Source: Bacteroidota bacterium
GTDB lineage: Bacteria > Bacteroidota > Bacteroidia > UKL13-3
Direction of reading: 5' to 3'
Assembly (NCBI GenBank): GCA_027487835.1
Contig: JAIYCU010000003.1
Span: 1 to 64,000 of the forward strand
Length of the DNA: 64,000 nt
The position numbers and the translations under genes are program-made. The notes below the pieces were generated by a model. That model was not told where the DNA came from. It did no database searches and worked only from the letters and a program-made list of their open reading frames with translations. Shown piece by piece: positions 30,874 through 41,271 of the stretch (within the stretch, counting starts at the first letter, position 1; each line of letters begins with the position of its first letter).

Positions 30874-32259
30874 ATGAACGTAACATTCGAAAAAAAAGAT
30901 GATTTAAATGGAACCATTTCCGTTCAAATTAGTACTGGCGACTACTTAGCTAACTACGACAAAAGACTAAGAGATTACAGCAAAAAAGCTAATATCCCTG
31001 GTTTCCGTGCCGGCCATGCCCCTAAAGGTATGATTGAGAAAATGGTTGGAAACAACCTTCTCCTAGAAGAAATTAACACACTAGCGAGCAAAGGTCTCTT
31101 TGATTACATCGAAGAAAATAAACTCAATGTTTTGGGTCAACCCGTTATGAATGACGACACCAAGATTGATGAACTTAACAAAACTGCTGATTATACTTTT
31201 AGTTTTGATATTGGTTTAAGTCCAGAAATTGAATTAAATATTAGTGCCGCAGATACTTTTACGAAATACACAGTAGAAGTTACACCTGCTATGATTGATG
31301 ATGAATTGGACCGCATGACCAAACGTTTTGGCAATCTTGTAGAGGTTGAAGTTGCTGGTGAAAACGACATGATTTATGCTGGGTTAACCGAATTATTAGA
31401 ATCAGGTGAAGTATTAGACGGCGGTGTGAATGCAGATAGCGTTCCTGTTGCCATCAACACCATTAAAAACGAAGATATAAAAGCGCAAATATTGGCTGCT
31501 AAAAAAGGTGATACTTTTACGGTAAATATTTTTGGCTTGTTTAATAATGATGAATCAGAAATGAGTCATGCATTGGGTGTTCAAAAACAAACCATTGGAG
31601 ATTTAAGTCCAAACTTTAGGGTAGAACTTAAGGAAATTAAGCATACCGAGAAAGCAGAACTAAATCAAGAATTGTTTGACAAGCTTTACGGCGAAAATGC
31701 CATCAGCAGCGAAGAAGAATTGAGAGAAAAATTAAAGGCTGAAATTCTAGGTTACTTCGACCAACAAGCGCAGCATTTATTAGAGCACGAATTGTTTGAC
31801 CATTTGGTTGAGAAGCATAATATCGTTTTACCTGATGCTTTTTTAAAGCGTTGGTTAATCGATCGTCATGCTGATAAATTCAATGAAAGCAATATTGAAG
31901 AAGGTTATATCCCTGAAGCCAACTATTTGAAGAACCATATTTTAGAAGAGAAAATTCTTTTAACAGCAGGTATCAAAATAGATGATTCAGACATTAGAAA
32001 TGCAGCCTTTGACTATACTAAAAACATGTTTGGGGCATATGGCAACCAAGGCTTAAGTGATGAGTTATTGCTTAGCATTGTTGAACCTCAATTAAAGAAA
32101 GAAGATTTTAGAAGCAGAATGATTAATGTAGCTGCCAGAACTAAGGTTAACGAGTATATATTAAATACAGTTACCATAGAAACTAAGGCAGTACCAACAG
32201 AAGAATTTAACCAAATCATTTCGCAGCACAATGGCAAACATCACCATTCTCACGAATAG
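30874..32259 (+). CDS. tig: Trigger factor
   Basis: NIPGFRAGHAPKGMIEKMVGNNLLLEEIN ribosome-binding region and overall architecture. Confidence 0.92.
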   Translation: MNVTFEKKDDLNGTISVQISTGDYLANYDKRLRDYSKKANIPGFRAGHAPKGMIEKMVGNNLLLEEINTLASKGLFDYIEENKLNVLGQPVMNDDTKIDELNKTADYTFSFDIGLSPEIELNISAADTFTKYTVEVTPAMIDDELDRMTKRFGNLVEVEVAGENDMIYAGLTELLESGEVLDGGVNADSVPVAINTIKNEDIKAQILAAKKGDTFTVNIFGLFNNDESEMSHALGVQKQTIGDLSPNFRVELKEIKHTEKAELNQELFDKLYGENAISSEEELREKLKAEILGYFDQQAQHLLEHELFDHLVEKHNIVLPDAFLKRWLIDRHADKFNESNIEEGYIPEANYLKNHILEEKILLTAGIKIDDSDIRNAAFDYTKNMFGAYGNQGLSDELLLSIVEPQLKKEDFRSRMINVAARTKVNEYILNTVTIETKAVPTEEFNQIISQHNGKHHHSHE

Positions 32260-32271
32260 TTGTTTATTAAA

Positions 32272-32323
32272 AATATATCATAAAAAAACCGCTGCAATTG
32301 CAGCGGTTTTTTTATGATATATT
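32272..32323. terminator. Perfect 52-nt palindrome, bidirectional rho-independent terminator
   Basis: AATATATCATAAAAAAACCGCTGCAA|TTGCAGCGGTTTTTTTATGATATATT, 26-bp arms, no mismatch; lies between convergent stops at 32259 and 32332. Confidence 0.93.
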
Positions 32324-32331
32324 GTGAAGGA

Positions 32332-33339
32332 TTAAGCCCTTATCCAACTAAATTTAAACTGTTGATCATTTGGTTTAGCTCTTTCAGCAATTCTAGCCAT
32401 TCTATCTGGCAAGCCCATCAAGAAATCTCTTGCCTTTTCGCCATCTTCTTGAAGACTGCGAATGCTATCTAATTTCCAATCGGTTATTAGATTTCTCATT
32501 AAATCTACATAATCCATAGAAGTATAAACACCCAATCTTTGGGCGGCAATACTAAAATTAGAGAAGGTGTTAAGTTCGCCACCTAATTCTTTTAAACACT
32601 GCGCTGGCATTAAAATCTTTTTGCGCATCATGTCTTCAAAAGCAAGCATCATTTCATTGGGATCAATTTCAAAAATGCGACTCACAAAAGACTTATAGGC
32701 TTTCGCGTGTCTTGCTTCATCAGCAGCCACTAAGCCGCAGAGTTTAGAAAGCATGGCATTACCGTCTTTTTTGGCTAAAGAAGCAACTCTTCTATGCGAA
32801 ATATTGGTAGCCATTTCTTGGAAACTGGTATAAACAAAATTGCGGTAAGGATCATTTCCTGCCCCATTATCAAATCCATCTACAATAAGGAATTGAGTGC
32901 TTGCTTCAAACTCACGCATGTTAATTCTACCACATAAATATAGATAGCGGTTAAGCACATCCCCGTGTCTGTTTTCTTCTGCAGTCCAAGAGCGTAACCA
33001 TTTCATCCAAATATTATCCCCAACTTGGTTTACACCAGTCATGCCAGCTAACCAAGTTTCGTAGGTAGGTAAAGCCTCTTCTGTAATGGTGTCAGCCACC
33101 AATACTGCCATTAAATCATAAGAATGATTTTGAGCTACTTCCTGAATACTTTTCAAGTCTTCTACAAAAGTTTCATCTGAGGTTAAAGGCAGAAGCTCAG
33201 AAGCTTGCCAATTAACATCAACTGGATTCAAATACGTTTGAATATCATTTTCAATTTCTTTGCCGATATAGTTCATTACTTCCAAACGGCTTGGTTTGAG
33301 CGGTACTGCATTCATAATTCGCGAAAGGTAAGGTTTCAA
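32332..33339 (-). CDS. Acyl-ACP desaturase (ferritin-like di-iron)
   Basis: WTAEENRHGDVLNRYL and AADEARHAKAYKSFV di-iron motifs. Confidence 0.92.
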   Translation of the reverse strand: MKPYLSRIMNAVPLKPSRLEVMNYIGKEIENDIQTYLNPVDVNWQASELLPLTSDETFVEDLKSIQEVAQNHSYDLMAVLVADTITEEALPTYETWLAGMTGVNQVGDNIWMKWLRSWTAEENRHGDVLNRYLYLCGRINMREFEASTQFLIVDGFDNGAGNDPYRNFVYTSFQEMATNISHRRVASLAKKDGNAMLSKLCGLVAADEARHAKAYKSFVSRIFEIDPNEMMLAFEDMMRKKILMPAQCLKELGGELNTFSNFSIAAQRLGVYTSMDYVDLMRNLITDWKLDSIRSLQEDGEKARDFLMGLPDRMARIAERAKPNDQQFKFSWIRA

Positions 33340-33359
33340 ATTTAGTATTTCTTATTAAT

Positions 33360-34055
33360 TTGCAAATCTTACATTCTCAACACACGCTCAATTTGCAGTA
33401 TTTCAACCTTCATTCGCATTATAAGCCACAGGCTACTAATGAAATTAGCATTAGAAATGCCTATCATTATTTCCCTAGAAATCATGTTTTGGGCCAATAC
33501 TTTAGTGTTGGCATACATCCTTGGCATCTGCAGAAGTTTGCGCTCGAGGATATTTCTAGTTTAATTAAACCCTTACTTGAGCATCCCCGGGTAGTGGCCA
33601 TTGGCGAGATTGGTTTAGATAAATTAAAGCCTAATTTTGAATTGCAGGCGTCTGCGTTTTTGGTTCAAACCGAAATAGCAGAAGCTGCCCAATTGCCAAT
33701 CATCATTCATTGTGTAAAGGCATATCCAGAAATATTGAAACTTATTAAATCATTTAAAGGAAATATAATTTTGCATAACTTCTATGCTAATGAAGAAATA
33801 ACTACAGCATTTTTAAAATTGCCAAATGTATATTTCTCCTTAGGAAAAAGATTTAGATTTTCGGTTGGTTTGAACCAATCGTATGCAAAAAGAATTCCTA
33901 TTGAAAGGCTATTTATTGAAACAGATATAATCCGCGAACCAGTATCAATTATTTATGAAGCCATTGCAGAAAAACTAGATCTTTCTTTAGGTAGTTTAAC
34001 TGCCAGCATTCAAGTCAATGCAAAATTGGTATTTAAGAAAATGGTAAATCTTTAA
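33360..34055 (+). CDS. TatD-family hydrolase
   Basis: VGIHPWHL, AIGEIGLDKLKP, PIIIHCVKAYPEIL, LFIETDI. Confidence 0.85.
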   Translation: MQILHSQHTLNLQYFNLHSHYKPQATNEISIRNAYHYFPRNHVLGQYFSVGIHPWHLQKFALEDISSLIKPLLEHPRVVAIGEIGLDKLKPNFELQASAFLVQTEIAEAAQLPIIIHCVKAYPEILKLIKSFKGNIILHNFYANEEITTAFLKLPNVYFSLGKRFRFSVGLNQSYAKRIPIERLFIETDIIREPVSIIYEAIAEKLDLSLGSLTASIQVNAKLVFKKMVNL

Positions 34056-34636
34056 TTCCAAAGGTAATCATCAGGAGAATCTGCTAAGTATGCAAAATCA
34101 CTTCCGAGTGCTCTAACAGCTGTGGGCCACATTTCTTCTAAATCATCTAAAAAAACTAGATTAGCAGAAGGTTTTGCCAACCACCATGCCTTTTGGTCAA
34201 TTTCGCTTTGCAATTGACCAGCACCCCACCCACTATAGCCTACAAAAAACTTAAAATCGGTATTTTGGGCCCTGCCATCATTTAAAAGTTGGTTTATATT
34301 CTCAATGTTTCCACCCCAAAAAAGACCATTACCAATTGGCATTGCATCGTCAATTAGTAAACCACAACGATGAATAAAATGAAGTGTATTAGGTTCAACA
34401 GGTCCACCATAAAAAATTGGAAAATCAAAGGTCAACAATTCTGGAATAATTTCAGAAGTGTAGGTATTCAATAATTTATTTAGCACAAAACCAACGCTGC
34501 CCTCTGGTTCATGTTCGCATAGCAACACGACGGACTTCCTAAAATTTGGGTCGCTCAAAAAAGGCTCGCTAATGAGTAACTGACCACCTTCGGGATTGAA
34601 ATTATATTGTTTATTACTAATCTCCATTTTTTGCAA
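34052..34636 (-). CDS. YqgE/AlgH family protein
   Basis: GQLLISEPFLSDPNFRKSVVLLCEHEPEGSVGFVLN, FYGGPV, VGYSGWGAGQLQSEI. Confidence 0.93.
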   Translation of the reverse strand: MQKMEISNKQYNFNPEGGQLLISEPFLSDPNFRKSVVLLCEHEPEGSVGFVLNKLLNTYTSEIIPELLTFDFPIFYGGPVEPNTLHFIHRCGLLIDDAMPIGNGLFWGGNIENINQLLNDGRAQNTDFKFFVGYSGWGAGQLQSEIDQKAWWLAKPSANLVFLDDLEEMWPTAVRALGSDFAYLADSPDDYLWN

Positions 34637-35001
34637 ACTACTAAAGAAGAACCAATTTTATAGCTTTTTCAGAAAGTTTTTTTTGTAATACCAAAATTTC
34701 CAAAAAAATTATACAAAACCTTAAAACAAGATTTAAAAACTTAGTCAACCCATCAAATCCCTTATCAATTTAAAGATTTGATAATAAGAATTTCACCATA
34801 GTTATACGCCATTCATTTTTACTTAATTGTTTAAGTAACATTGATGAAAAAAAATGGTTTAAAACGAACATGCATTGTATTTTTGATAACACCTGGACTT
34901 AAGATAATTAATCATATTCGAATTTACTATAATTGCGTATTGGTTTAAGTTGATTCCATTCACTATTTATCATGAAAATTTTACTTAATCCATAAGTTTA
35001 T

Positions 35002-36972
35002 TTGAACAAAATGATGAAATACAGAATTGAGATTGATGGGTTGCGTGCTATTGCAATAGTTCCTGTTATTTTATTTCATTTAGGATACAATATTGTTAGG
35101 GGTGGATATTTGGGGGTAGACGTGTTTTTCGTAATTTCTGGTTACCTCATCACAAGCATTTTAACCAATGATATAGAAAATCAAAATTTTTCAATGTACC
35201 GTTTTTGGTTAAGACGAATAAAGAGATTGTTGCCTTTATTATTAAGTGTTGTCTTATTTACATTAATATTTTGCTTGTTTTTTGTTTTTAAGCCTACTGT
35301 TAAGAGTATTTCCAAAGATATTTTTCCTGTAATTTTTTCTTATTTTAATTTTCACGCTCTTTTTGACTTCGGAGACTATTGGGGTGAAAAGTCTGAACAA
35401 TCATTTTTTCTGCACACTTGGTCACTTTCGGTTGAAGAACAATTTTATTTATTTTACCCCTTTTACCTTTATTTTTCTTTTAAATTATTTAGTAATTTTA
35501 TCGTCCCGATTCTGCTTATTACTTTAGCAAGTTTTAGTTTTTTTGTTTATGAAATTACATTCAATATAAATGTTGACTTCGCCTTTTATATGCTTCCTAC
35601 TAGAATCTGGGAGCTTTCATTAGGTGGTCTTGTGAGTCTTATAAAAATTCGAAAAAGTAAGAATTCTTTTCCAAATCTTTTTTTTCCATCAATTGGATTT
35701 TTAATGATTGTTTGGTCCTATTTTTTCGGAGCTAGGAACATCGATCATACTGTTTTATTTCCAGTAATCGGTTCAACTTTGATTATTATGTATAGCTCAA
35801 CAAGTGAAATTGTTGGTAAATTTTTATCCATGAGAATCCTAGTTTTCATTGGCAAAATTTCATATTCATTATATCTGTGGCATTGGGTAGTAATTCTTAT
35901 AATGAAGAATTTAACGATTAACTTTAATCATTTTAATCATCATATTATAAACGGATTTGCGCTGTTTATAACCTTTATACTTTCAATTTTTACTTTTGTT
36001 TTTATTGAAAATAAAACGCGCAATTACAATCATTCACCCAAAATTGTAATTGTTGGCTTTTTAGTAATCAGTGGACTTACATTTTTTCTTCAATCAGACT
36101 TTTTTAGTACCAATTATAATAGTAAATACCAAAGTCAAATTTCCTACATACAATATTATAATATTACTCCAAATCAAAGTGGATTAAAGACATTTCTTAA
36201 AGAAAATAACTTAACACAAAACATACAAATTCCTGAGAAAAAGGAAAAGTTTATAGACTCCTATAAAAAAGAAGGAATAGTGGAAAACGAACATTTTGGT
36301 ATTCCTAAAATGATGCTATTTGGCGATTCTCATGGAGTAATGTGGGCAAAATTGTTAAATGAAGTTTCATTTGATTTTAAAACATCACTTTCATGTTATA
36401 CTTCAAATGGTACAACTCCCTTTTTCAATATTCGGAAAATTGAATTACAAGGAGAGAGTGTATATTTCTCAAAACTGCAAAGATTTGAATATGCAAAATC
36501 TATCATTTCTAATATCGAAAAATGGAAACCGAAATTGATAGCAATAGCTTGTCGTTGGGATGTTAGTTATGATGAGATTGATTCGAATTTCTATGATTTA
36601 CTTTTGTATTTAGAGAAGGAAAACATTAAGGTTTTACTTTTTACACAACCTCCTGTTTTGCCTTTTAAGGAAAATATTAATGTTGATCAATACTTAACAT
36701 ATTTAAAAATTCAACCCATAACTGGCTCAAATATGATATCGTTAAGCAACAATTTTTTGGTTATCAAAAAAAATGAATTAATCAAATCATTAAGCACTAA
36801 ATTTAAAAACATAATTGTATATGATGTTTTTCAGGAAATGACTGAAGGTGGCAAAGTTAAAGTTACCTTAGACAACAAGGTACTTTATTTTGATGATGAT
36901 CATTTAAGCTACGATGGAACTTATATTCATAAAAAAAATATTGTTTCTATAATTAAGCCCATAATAAATTAA
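35002..36972 (+). CDS. Acyltransferase family 3 (OafA-like) with C-terminal SGNH domain
   Basis: YRIEIDGLRAIAIVPVILFHLG, GGYLGVDVFFVISGYLIT, SLSVEEQFYLFYP; SGNH-like FGDSHGVMWAKLL and DDDHLSYDGTY. Confidence 0.93.
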   Translation: MNKMMKYRIEIDGLRAIAIVPVILFHLGYNIVRGGYLGVDVFFVISGYLITSILTNDIENQNFSMYRFWLRRIKRLLPLLLSVVLFTLIFCLFFVFKPTVKSISKDIFPVIFSYFNFHALFDFGDYWGEKSEQSFFLHTWSLSVEEQFYLFYPFYLYFSFKLFSNFIVPILLITLASFSFFVYEITFNINVDFAFYMLPTRIWELSLGGLVSLIKIRKSKNSFPNLFFPSIGFLMIVWSYFFGARNIDHTVLFPVIGSTLIIMYSSTSEIVGKFLSMRILVFIGKISYSLYLWHWVVILIMKNLTINFNHFNHHIINGFALFITFILSIFTFVFIENKTRNYNHSPKIVIVGFLVISGLTFFLQSDFFSTNYNSKYQSQISYIQYYNITPNQSGLKTFLKENNLTQNIQIPEKKEKFIDSYKKEGIVENEHFGIPKMMLFGDSHGVMWAKLLNEVSFDFKTSLSCYTSNGTTPFFNIRKIELQGESVYFSKLQRFEYAKSIISNIEKWKPKLIAIACRWDVSYDEIDSNFYDLLLYLEKENIKVLLFTQPPVLPFKENINVDQYLTYLKIQPITGSNMISLSNNFLVIKKNELIKSLSTKFKNIIVYDVFQEMTEGGKVKVTLDNKVLYFDDDHLSYDGTYIHKKNIVSIIKPIIN

Positions 36973-37315
36973 CATTATTTGAATCCTATATTCAACTAAG
37001 GAATCCAGAATTTTCCTGCTTCATAACATAAAAATGTCCATGCTACTAATCGTGTTATTTTGTTTCAAATATTTATGAAAAGAGTTGCTTTAAATCCTTC
37101 AGAGATATCTGAGGTTTTAAAAAAAAAATCAAAAATGAATTATGCTTTATTGAGAATTGGACAATGAAAAAACTTTTACCAAGCTTTCTTAGGACTTGAT
37201 TTTTATTTGACTTTATTGAATTGAATGTGCTTTTTTTGAGAAACCATTGAAAATTAATTTGGATTGGCTGATATTTATCAAGTTAACTGTGTTAACAAAA
37301 TATTAGCTTTGGGCT

Positions 37316-37963
37316 ATGTTAGATTCTAAAAAAATAGCAGAAATAAGAAAAGATTATACTTTGAAGGTTTTTGACGAAACCCATGTAAATCCAGATCCAC
37401 TTATTCAATTTAATGAATGGTTTAACGAAGCTTTAAATGCAGCAGTTCTAGAGCCCAATGCCATGACCTTAGCTACAGTTGGCTTTGATGGCCGACCTTG
37501 CGCGCGCATAGTTTTGTTAAAAGGCATTGAAGAAAATGGGTTTATATTTTATACCAATTACGACTCTAATAAAGGAAAACAATTAAGGGCTAATCCATAT
37601 GCCTCTTTGGTGTTTTTTTGGCCAGAATTACAAAGGCAAGTTCGGATATCTGGCAATGTCGAAAAAATATCAGAGCTGGATGCTGATGCTTATTTTGCCA
37701 GCAGACCCCTTGAAAGTCAAATTGGTGCACATGCCTCTATGCAGAGTCAACCTTTAAAAAACAGAGAAGAATTGGAGGCGGAATTTGAAAGATTAAAGGC
37801 CTTATTTACAACTACTCCTTTGGTTAGACCAAGGCATTGGGGAGGATTTAAAGTTGTGGCGCACACCATAGAATTTTGGCAAGGCAGAGCCAGCAGGCTT
37901 CATGATAGGTTTGAGTTTACCTTAGGACCAGAGAATTGGATGTATAAAAGATTATCGCCATAA
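37316..37963 (+). CDS. pdxH: Pyridoxamine 5'-phosphate oxidase
   Basis: MTLATVGFDGRPCARIVLLKGIEENGFIFYTNYDSNKG, EFWQGRASRLHDR. Confidence 0.97.
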   Translation: MLDSKKIAEIRKDYTLKVFDETHVNPDPLIQFNEWFNEALNAAVLEPNAMTLATVGFDGRPCARIVLLKGIEENGFIFYTNYDSNKGKQLRANPYASLVFFWPELQRQVRISGNVEKISELDADAYFASRPLESQIGAHASMQSQPLKNREELEAEFERLKALFTTTPLVRPRHWGGFKVVAHTIEFWQGRASRLHDRFEFTLGPENWMYKRLSP

Positions 37964-38026
37964 AAAGTTTGGCGAAATTGGCATTTTAAGATTTTTTTAA
38001 TAGATTGCCCCATATCCTCATCACTT

Positions 38027-39139
38027 ATGATAGATATTATCCTACTTGTAGCCACATCATTCTTGATTTGCATATATGCAATTCCTTCCATCATAACAGT
38101 TGCTAAGTTGAAAAACTTATACGACAAACCTGAGGAACGAAAAATCCACACCCTTAAAATCCCAAGATTAGGAGGGGTTGCAATATTTACAGCATTTTCC
38201 ATTTCCATGTTAATTTTTGGAGATGCTGCGCAGGTAGAGGGAATTAGATTTATCGCAGCAGGCGGGTTAATCTTATTTATAAGTGGGTTAAAAGATGATG
38301 TAGTTATGTTATCACCTATGAAGAAACTCATGGCCCAATTATTGGCGGCAGGTTTGGTAACAGTATTAGCAGACATTCGTATAAATGATTTACAGGGGGT
38401 ATTCGGCATCAATGAAATTCCAAAATTCATAAGTATTATCTTAAGTATGTTTATGATCATTGTTATTACTAATTCCATGAATTTAATTGACGGGGCAGAC
38501 GGATTAGCTGGAAGTTTAGGATTAATAATCAGTTTAACCTTTGCCTATTTTTTTACACTATATAACGATACGAACTGGGCTATTTTAGCCTTTGCCTTGA
38601 GTGGTGCATTACTTGGTTTTTTGTTTTTCAATTTTAACCCCGCAAAAATATTTATGGGTGATGCGGGTTCATTAACTCTTGGATTTTTATTATCGGTATT
38701 TGCCATTCATTTTATAGAGTCTCATAGTCCTGCTGCTGGCAACTATTTGCGACTAAAATCTGCACCTGGCGTGGCAGTAGCCATTTTAATTATTCCTTTG
38801 TATGATACCTTGCGTGTTTTTCTTTTAAGGGCATATAGAAAAACGTCCCCTTTTAAAGCAGATAAAAATCATTTGCATCATTGGTTAATGAAAATTGGAT
38901 TGGGGCACAAGCAGGTAAGTTTAATTTTAAGCAGCATTAACTTATTATTCATATTAATTGCCTTTGCCATTAAAGATCAACCTGCCTACATTGTATTATC
39001 TGTGGTGGTTGGATTAACAATTATAGCTGGACAATTACCTGTATATATTTACAAGCACAAAATCACAGATATTGAGGTGGATGATTCTGTGCAGGAAGAA
39101 ATCACTCAATCTTTATACGACACGCGCATTAGAAAGTAG
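38027..39139 (+). CDS. MraY/WecA-family undecaprenyl-phosphate glycosyl-1-phosphate transferase
   Basis: KIHTLKIPRLGG, NSMNLIDGADGLAGSLG, FNFNPAKIFMGDAGSLTLGF, DKNHLHHWLM. Confidence 0.94.
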   Translation: MIDIILLVATSFLICIYAIPSIITVAKLKNLYDKPEERKIHTLKIPRLGGVAIFTAFSISMLIFGDAAQVEGIRFIAAGGLILFISGLKDDVVMLSPMKKLMAQLLAAGLVTVLADIRINDLQGVFGINEIPKFISIILSMFMIIVITNSMNLIDGADGLAGSLGLIISLTFAYFFTLYNDTNWAILAFALSGALLGFLFFNFNPAKIFMGDAGSLTLGFLLSVFAIHFIESHSPAAGNYLRLKSAPGVAVAILIIPLYDTLRVFLLRAYRKTSPFKADKNHLHHWLMKIGLGHKQVSLILSSINLLFILIAFAIKDQPAYIVLSVVVGLTIIAGQLPVYIYKHKITDIEVDDSVQEEITQSLYDTRIRK

Positions 39140-39140
39140 A

Positions 39141-39719
39141 TTACTGATTTTGTTTTAAGAAATCCACCATAGCAAGAAAGGCTTTTCCTCTATGGCTAAT
39201 TTGATTTTTCTCTTGCAAAGACATTTCGGCCAAGGTTTTATTGGCACCAGTAGGCATAAAAATCGGGTCATAACCAAACCCATTATTTCCTTTATATTCG
39301 GTGGTAATAACACCATGTAACTCACCCTTAAAAAAGTGCTTATTACCGTTTAGAATTAGACATATAACCGTAACAAATTTTGCTTCTCTATTTTCGGTTT
39401 GAACCAATTCTGACAATAGTTTTTGATTGTTAGCTTCGGGGCTTTTTTCATCACCCGCATAACGAGCAGAGAATACGCCTGGCGCCCCGTTAAGTGCATC
39501 TACAAGCAGACCAGTATCATCTGCAAAGCAATTAAGTTTGGTAGCCGCATAAACGGCATCGGCTTTTATACTTGCATTTTCGATAAGGGTATTTCCTGTT
39601 TCAGCAATTTCTTCAAAGAATCCAATTTCGTTTAAAGAAACAACTTGTGCTAGACCTTGAAAAATGGCACCAATTTCTTTTGTTTTATTGGCATTATGTG
39701 AGGCAAAAATGAGCTTCAT
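39141..39719 (-). CDS. rdgB: RdgB/HAM1 family non-canonical purine NTP pyrophosphatase
   Basis: MKLIFASHNANKTKEIGAI, FADDTGLLVDALNGAPGVFSARYAG, NGFGYDPIFMPTG. Confidence 0.96.
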   Translation of the reverse strand: MKLIFASHNANKTKEIGAIFQGLAQVVSLNEIGFFEEIAETGNTLIENASIKADAVYAATKLNCFADDTGLLVDALNGAPGVFSARYAGDEKSPEANNQKLLSELVQTENREAKFVTVICLILNGNKHFFKGELHGVITTEYKGNNGFGYDPIFMPTGANKTLAEMSLQEKNQISHRGKAFLAMVDFLKQNQ

Positions 39720-39720
39720 T

Positions 39721-40200
39721 TTAATTAAAAAACAATTTTTGCAAGGCAGTCCAAAGCTTAACCTTTTGAGAAGGTTCGGTTAAGTATTGGCGAAAAGGAA
39801 GCGCTTGTAAAATTTCTACTCCTTCAAACAGAGTAGATTTATGAATTGGCACATTGCAACCCTGCGAGCCTATCCAAGTATCTAGGCCCCAAAGAATAAT
39901 GTGTGTAGGTTCAAAATGAGAGAGTAATGCAGTAAGGCTTTTCACTGGAAATTTATCAAAGTTCACTATCCAAACATCCTCCATAGTCCTTCTTAAACCT
40001 TTTTCTACAATGGTTTTCAGCAAATTAAGTTCGTCATCTAAAAGATAATCAACCTCTTTAGTATTCACCAGCATCAATAATTTGTGCTTGCCTTCTCCCA
40101 TGGGATTGTATTCTATGGAAAAATCTCTTTCTTTGACCATGAAAATTTCTCCAAAAAGAGGAGCTAGAAACGAATCATCTATATCAAAACCATTTTGCAT
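39721..40200 (-). CDS. Conserved hypothetical protein divergent from ilvE
   Basis: Complete ORF tightly packed between rdgB and ilvE; family not recognised. Confidence 0.65.
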   Translation of the reverse strand: MQNGFDIDDSFLAPLFGEIFMVKERDFSIEYNPMGEGKHKLLMLVNTKEVDYLLDDELNLLKTIVEKGLRRTMEDVWIVNFDKFPVKSLTALLSHFEPTHIILWGLDTWIGSQGCNVPIHKSTLFEGVEILQALPFRQYLTEPSQKVKLWTALQKLFFN

Positions 40201-40203
40201 ACC

Positions 40204-41271
40204 ATGGCAATTTCAATAAAAATTAATAAAACACAAAGTTCTAGGATTCATTTATGTGATTTTGAAAATATCGAGTTCGGGAAAATATTCTCAGACCACA
40301 TGTTTATTGTTGATTTTAAAGATGGTGTTTGGCAACACGGAGAGATTATGCCCTACGGAGAAATCTCGATGGCCCCCAGTATTTCAGCCCTGCACTATGG
40401 CCAATCAATTTTTGAAGGAATGAAAGCATTTAAAGGTGCAGATGGCAATCCTCAATTATTTAGGCCCTTAGATAATTTTAGGCGATTTAATATTAGTGCC
40501 ACGCGCATGGGAATGCCAGAAATTAGTGAAGACTTATTTATGGGCGGTTTGCATGCACTTATTAATTTAGATAAGAATTGGATTCCAACTAAAGATGGCT
40601 CGGCCTTATATATTCGCCCGTTTATGTTTGCAACCGATGATTTTGTTGGTGTAAGACCAAGTAGTAACTATAGTTTTATTATATTTTGTTGTCCGGTAAA
40701 TTCTTACTATCCAAAACCTATTAAAGTTAAGGTAGAGCAAAAGTTTGTGCGAGCATCAGATGGGATGGCTGGATATGCAAAAGCAGCGGGAAATTATGGC
40801 ATCAGCATGTTGCCTTCTATGGAAGCAAAGAAATTGGGATATGACCAAATTGTATGGACAGATGGTAGAACCCACGAGCACGTTGAAGAATCTGGCACTA
40901 CTAATTTGTTTTTTGTAATAGATGACAAATTGATATTGACACCAGCTTTAGATGGAAATATTCTAGAGGGTATCACAAGAGATTCTTGCATAAAATTATT
41001 ACAAAAAGAAGGATATACCGTTGAGGAGCGAAAAGTAAGTATCAAGGAAATCATCGCCTTTGCCAAAGAAGGAAGGTTAACAGATTGTTTTGGAACAGGA
41101 ACAGCAGCCATCATAGCAAAGATTGCTGCCATTGGATATGAAGGTGTAGATTATGTTTTACCAGAAGCAGACAGCAGAAAGGTGAGCAATTGGTTATATA
41201 ATACCATTTATGGCATTCAAACCTCTAAGGTAATTGATAGCTTTAACTGGATATTAAAAGTTGAAGCGTAA
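40204..41271 (+). CDS. ilvE: Branched-chain amino acid aminotransferase
   Basis: SALHYGQSIFEGMKAFKGADG, YIRPFMFATD, EHVEESGTTNLFFV, CFGTGTAAII. Confidence 0.96.
   Translation: MAISIKINKTQSSRIHLCDFENIEFGKIFSDHMFIVDFKDGVWQHGEIMPYGEISMAPSISALHYGQSIFEGMKAFKGADGNPQLFRPLDNFRRFNISATRMGMPEISEDLFMGGLHALINLDKNWIPTKDGSALYIRPFMFATDDFVGVRPSSNYSFIIFCCPVNSYYPKPIKVKVEQKFVRASDGMAGYAKAAGNYGISMLPSMEAKKLGYDQIVWTDGRTHEHVEESGTTNLFFVIDDKLILTPALDGNILEGITRDSCIKLLQKEGYTVEERKVSIKEIIAFAKEGRLTDCFGTGTAAIIAKIAAIGYEGVDYVLPEADSRKVSNWLYNTIYGIQTSKVIDSFNWILKVEA

Noticed and set aside
37900-38478. 192-aa minus-strand ORF over pdxH end and the WecA-like gene
   Set aside because: Lies antisense to two well-supported genes; no recognisable domain.
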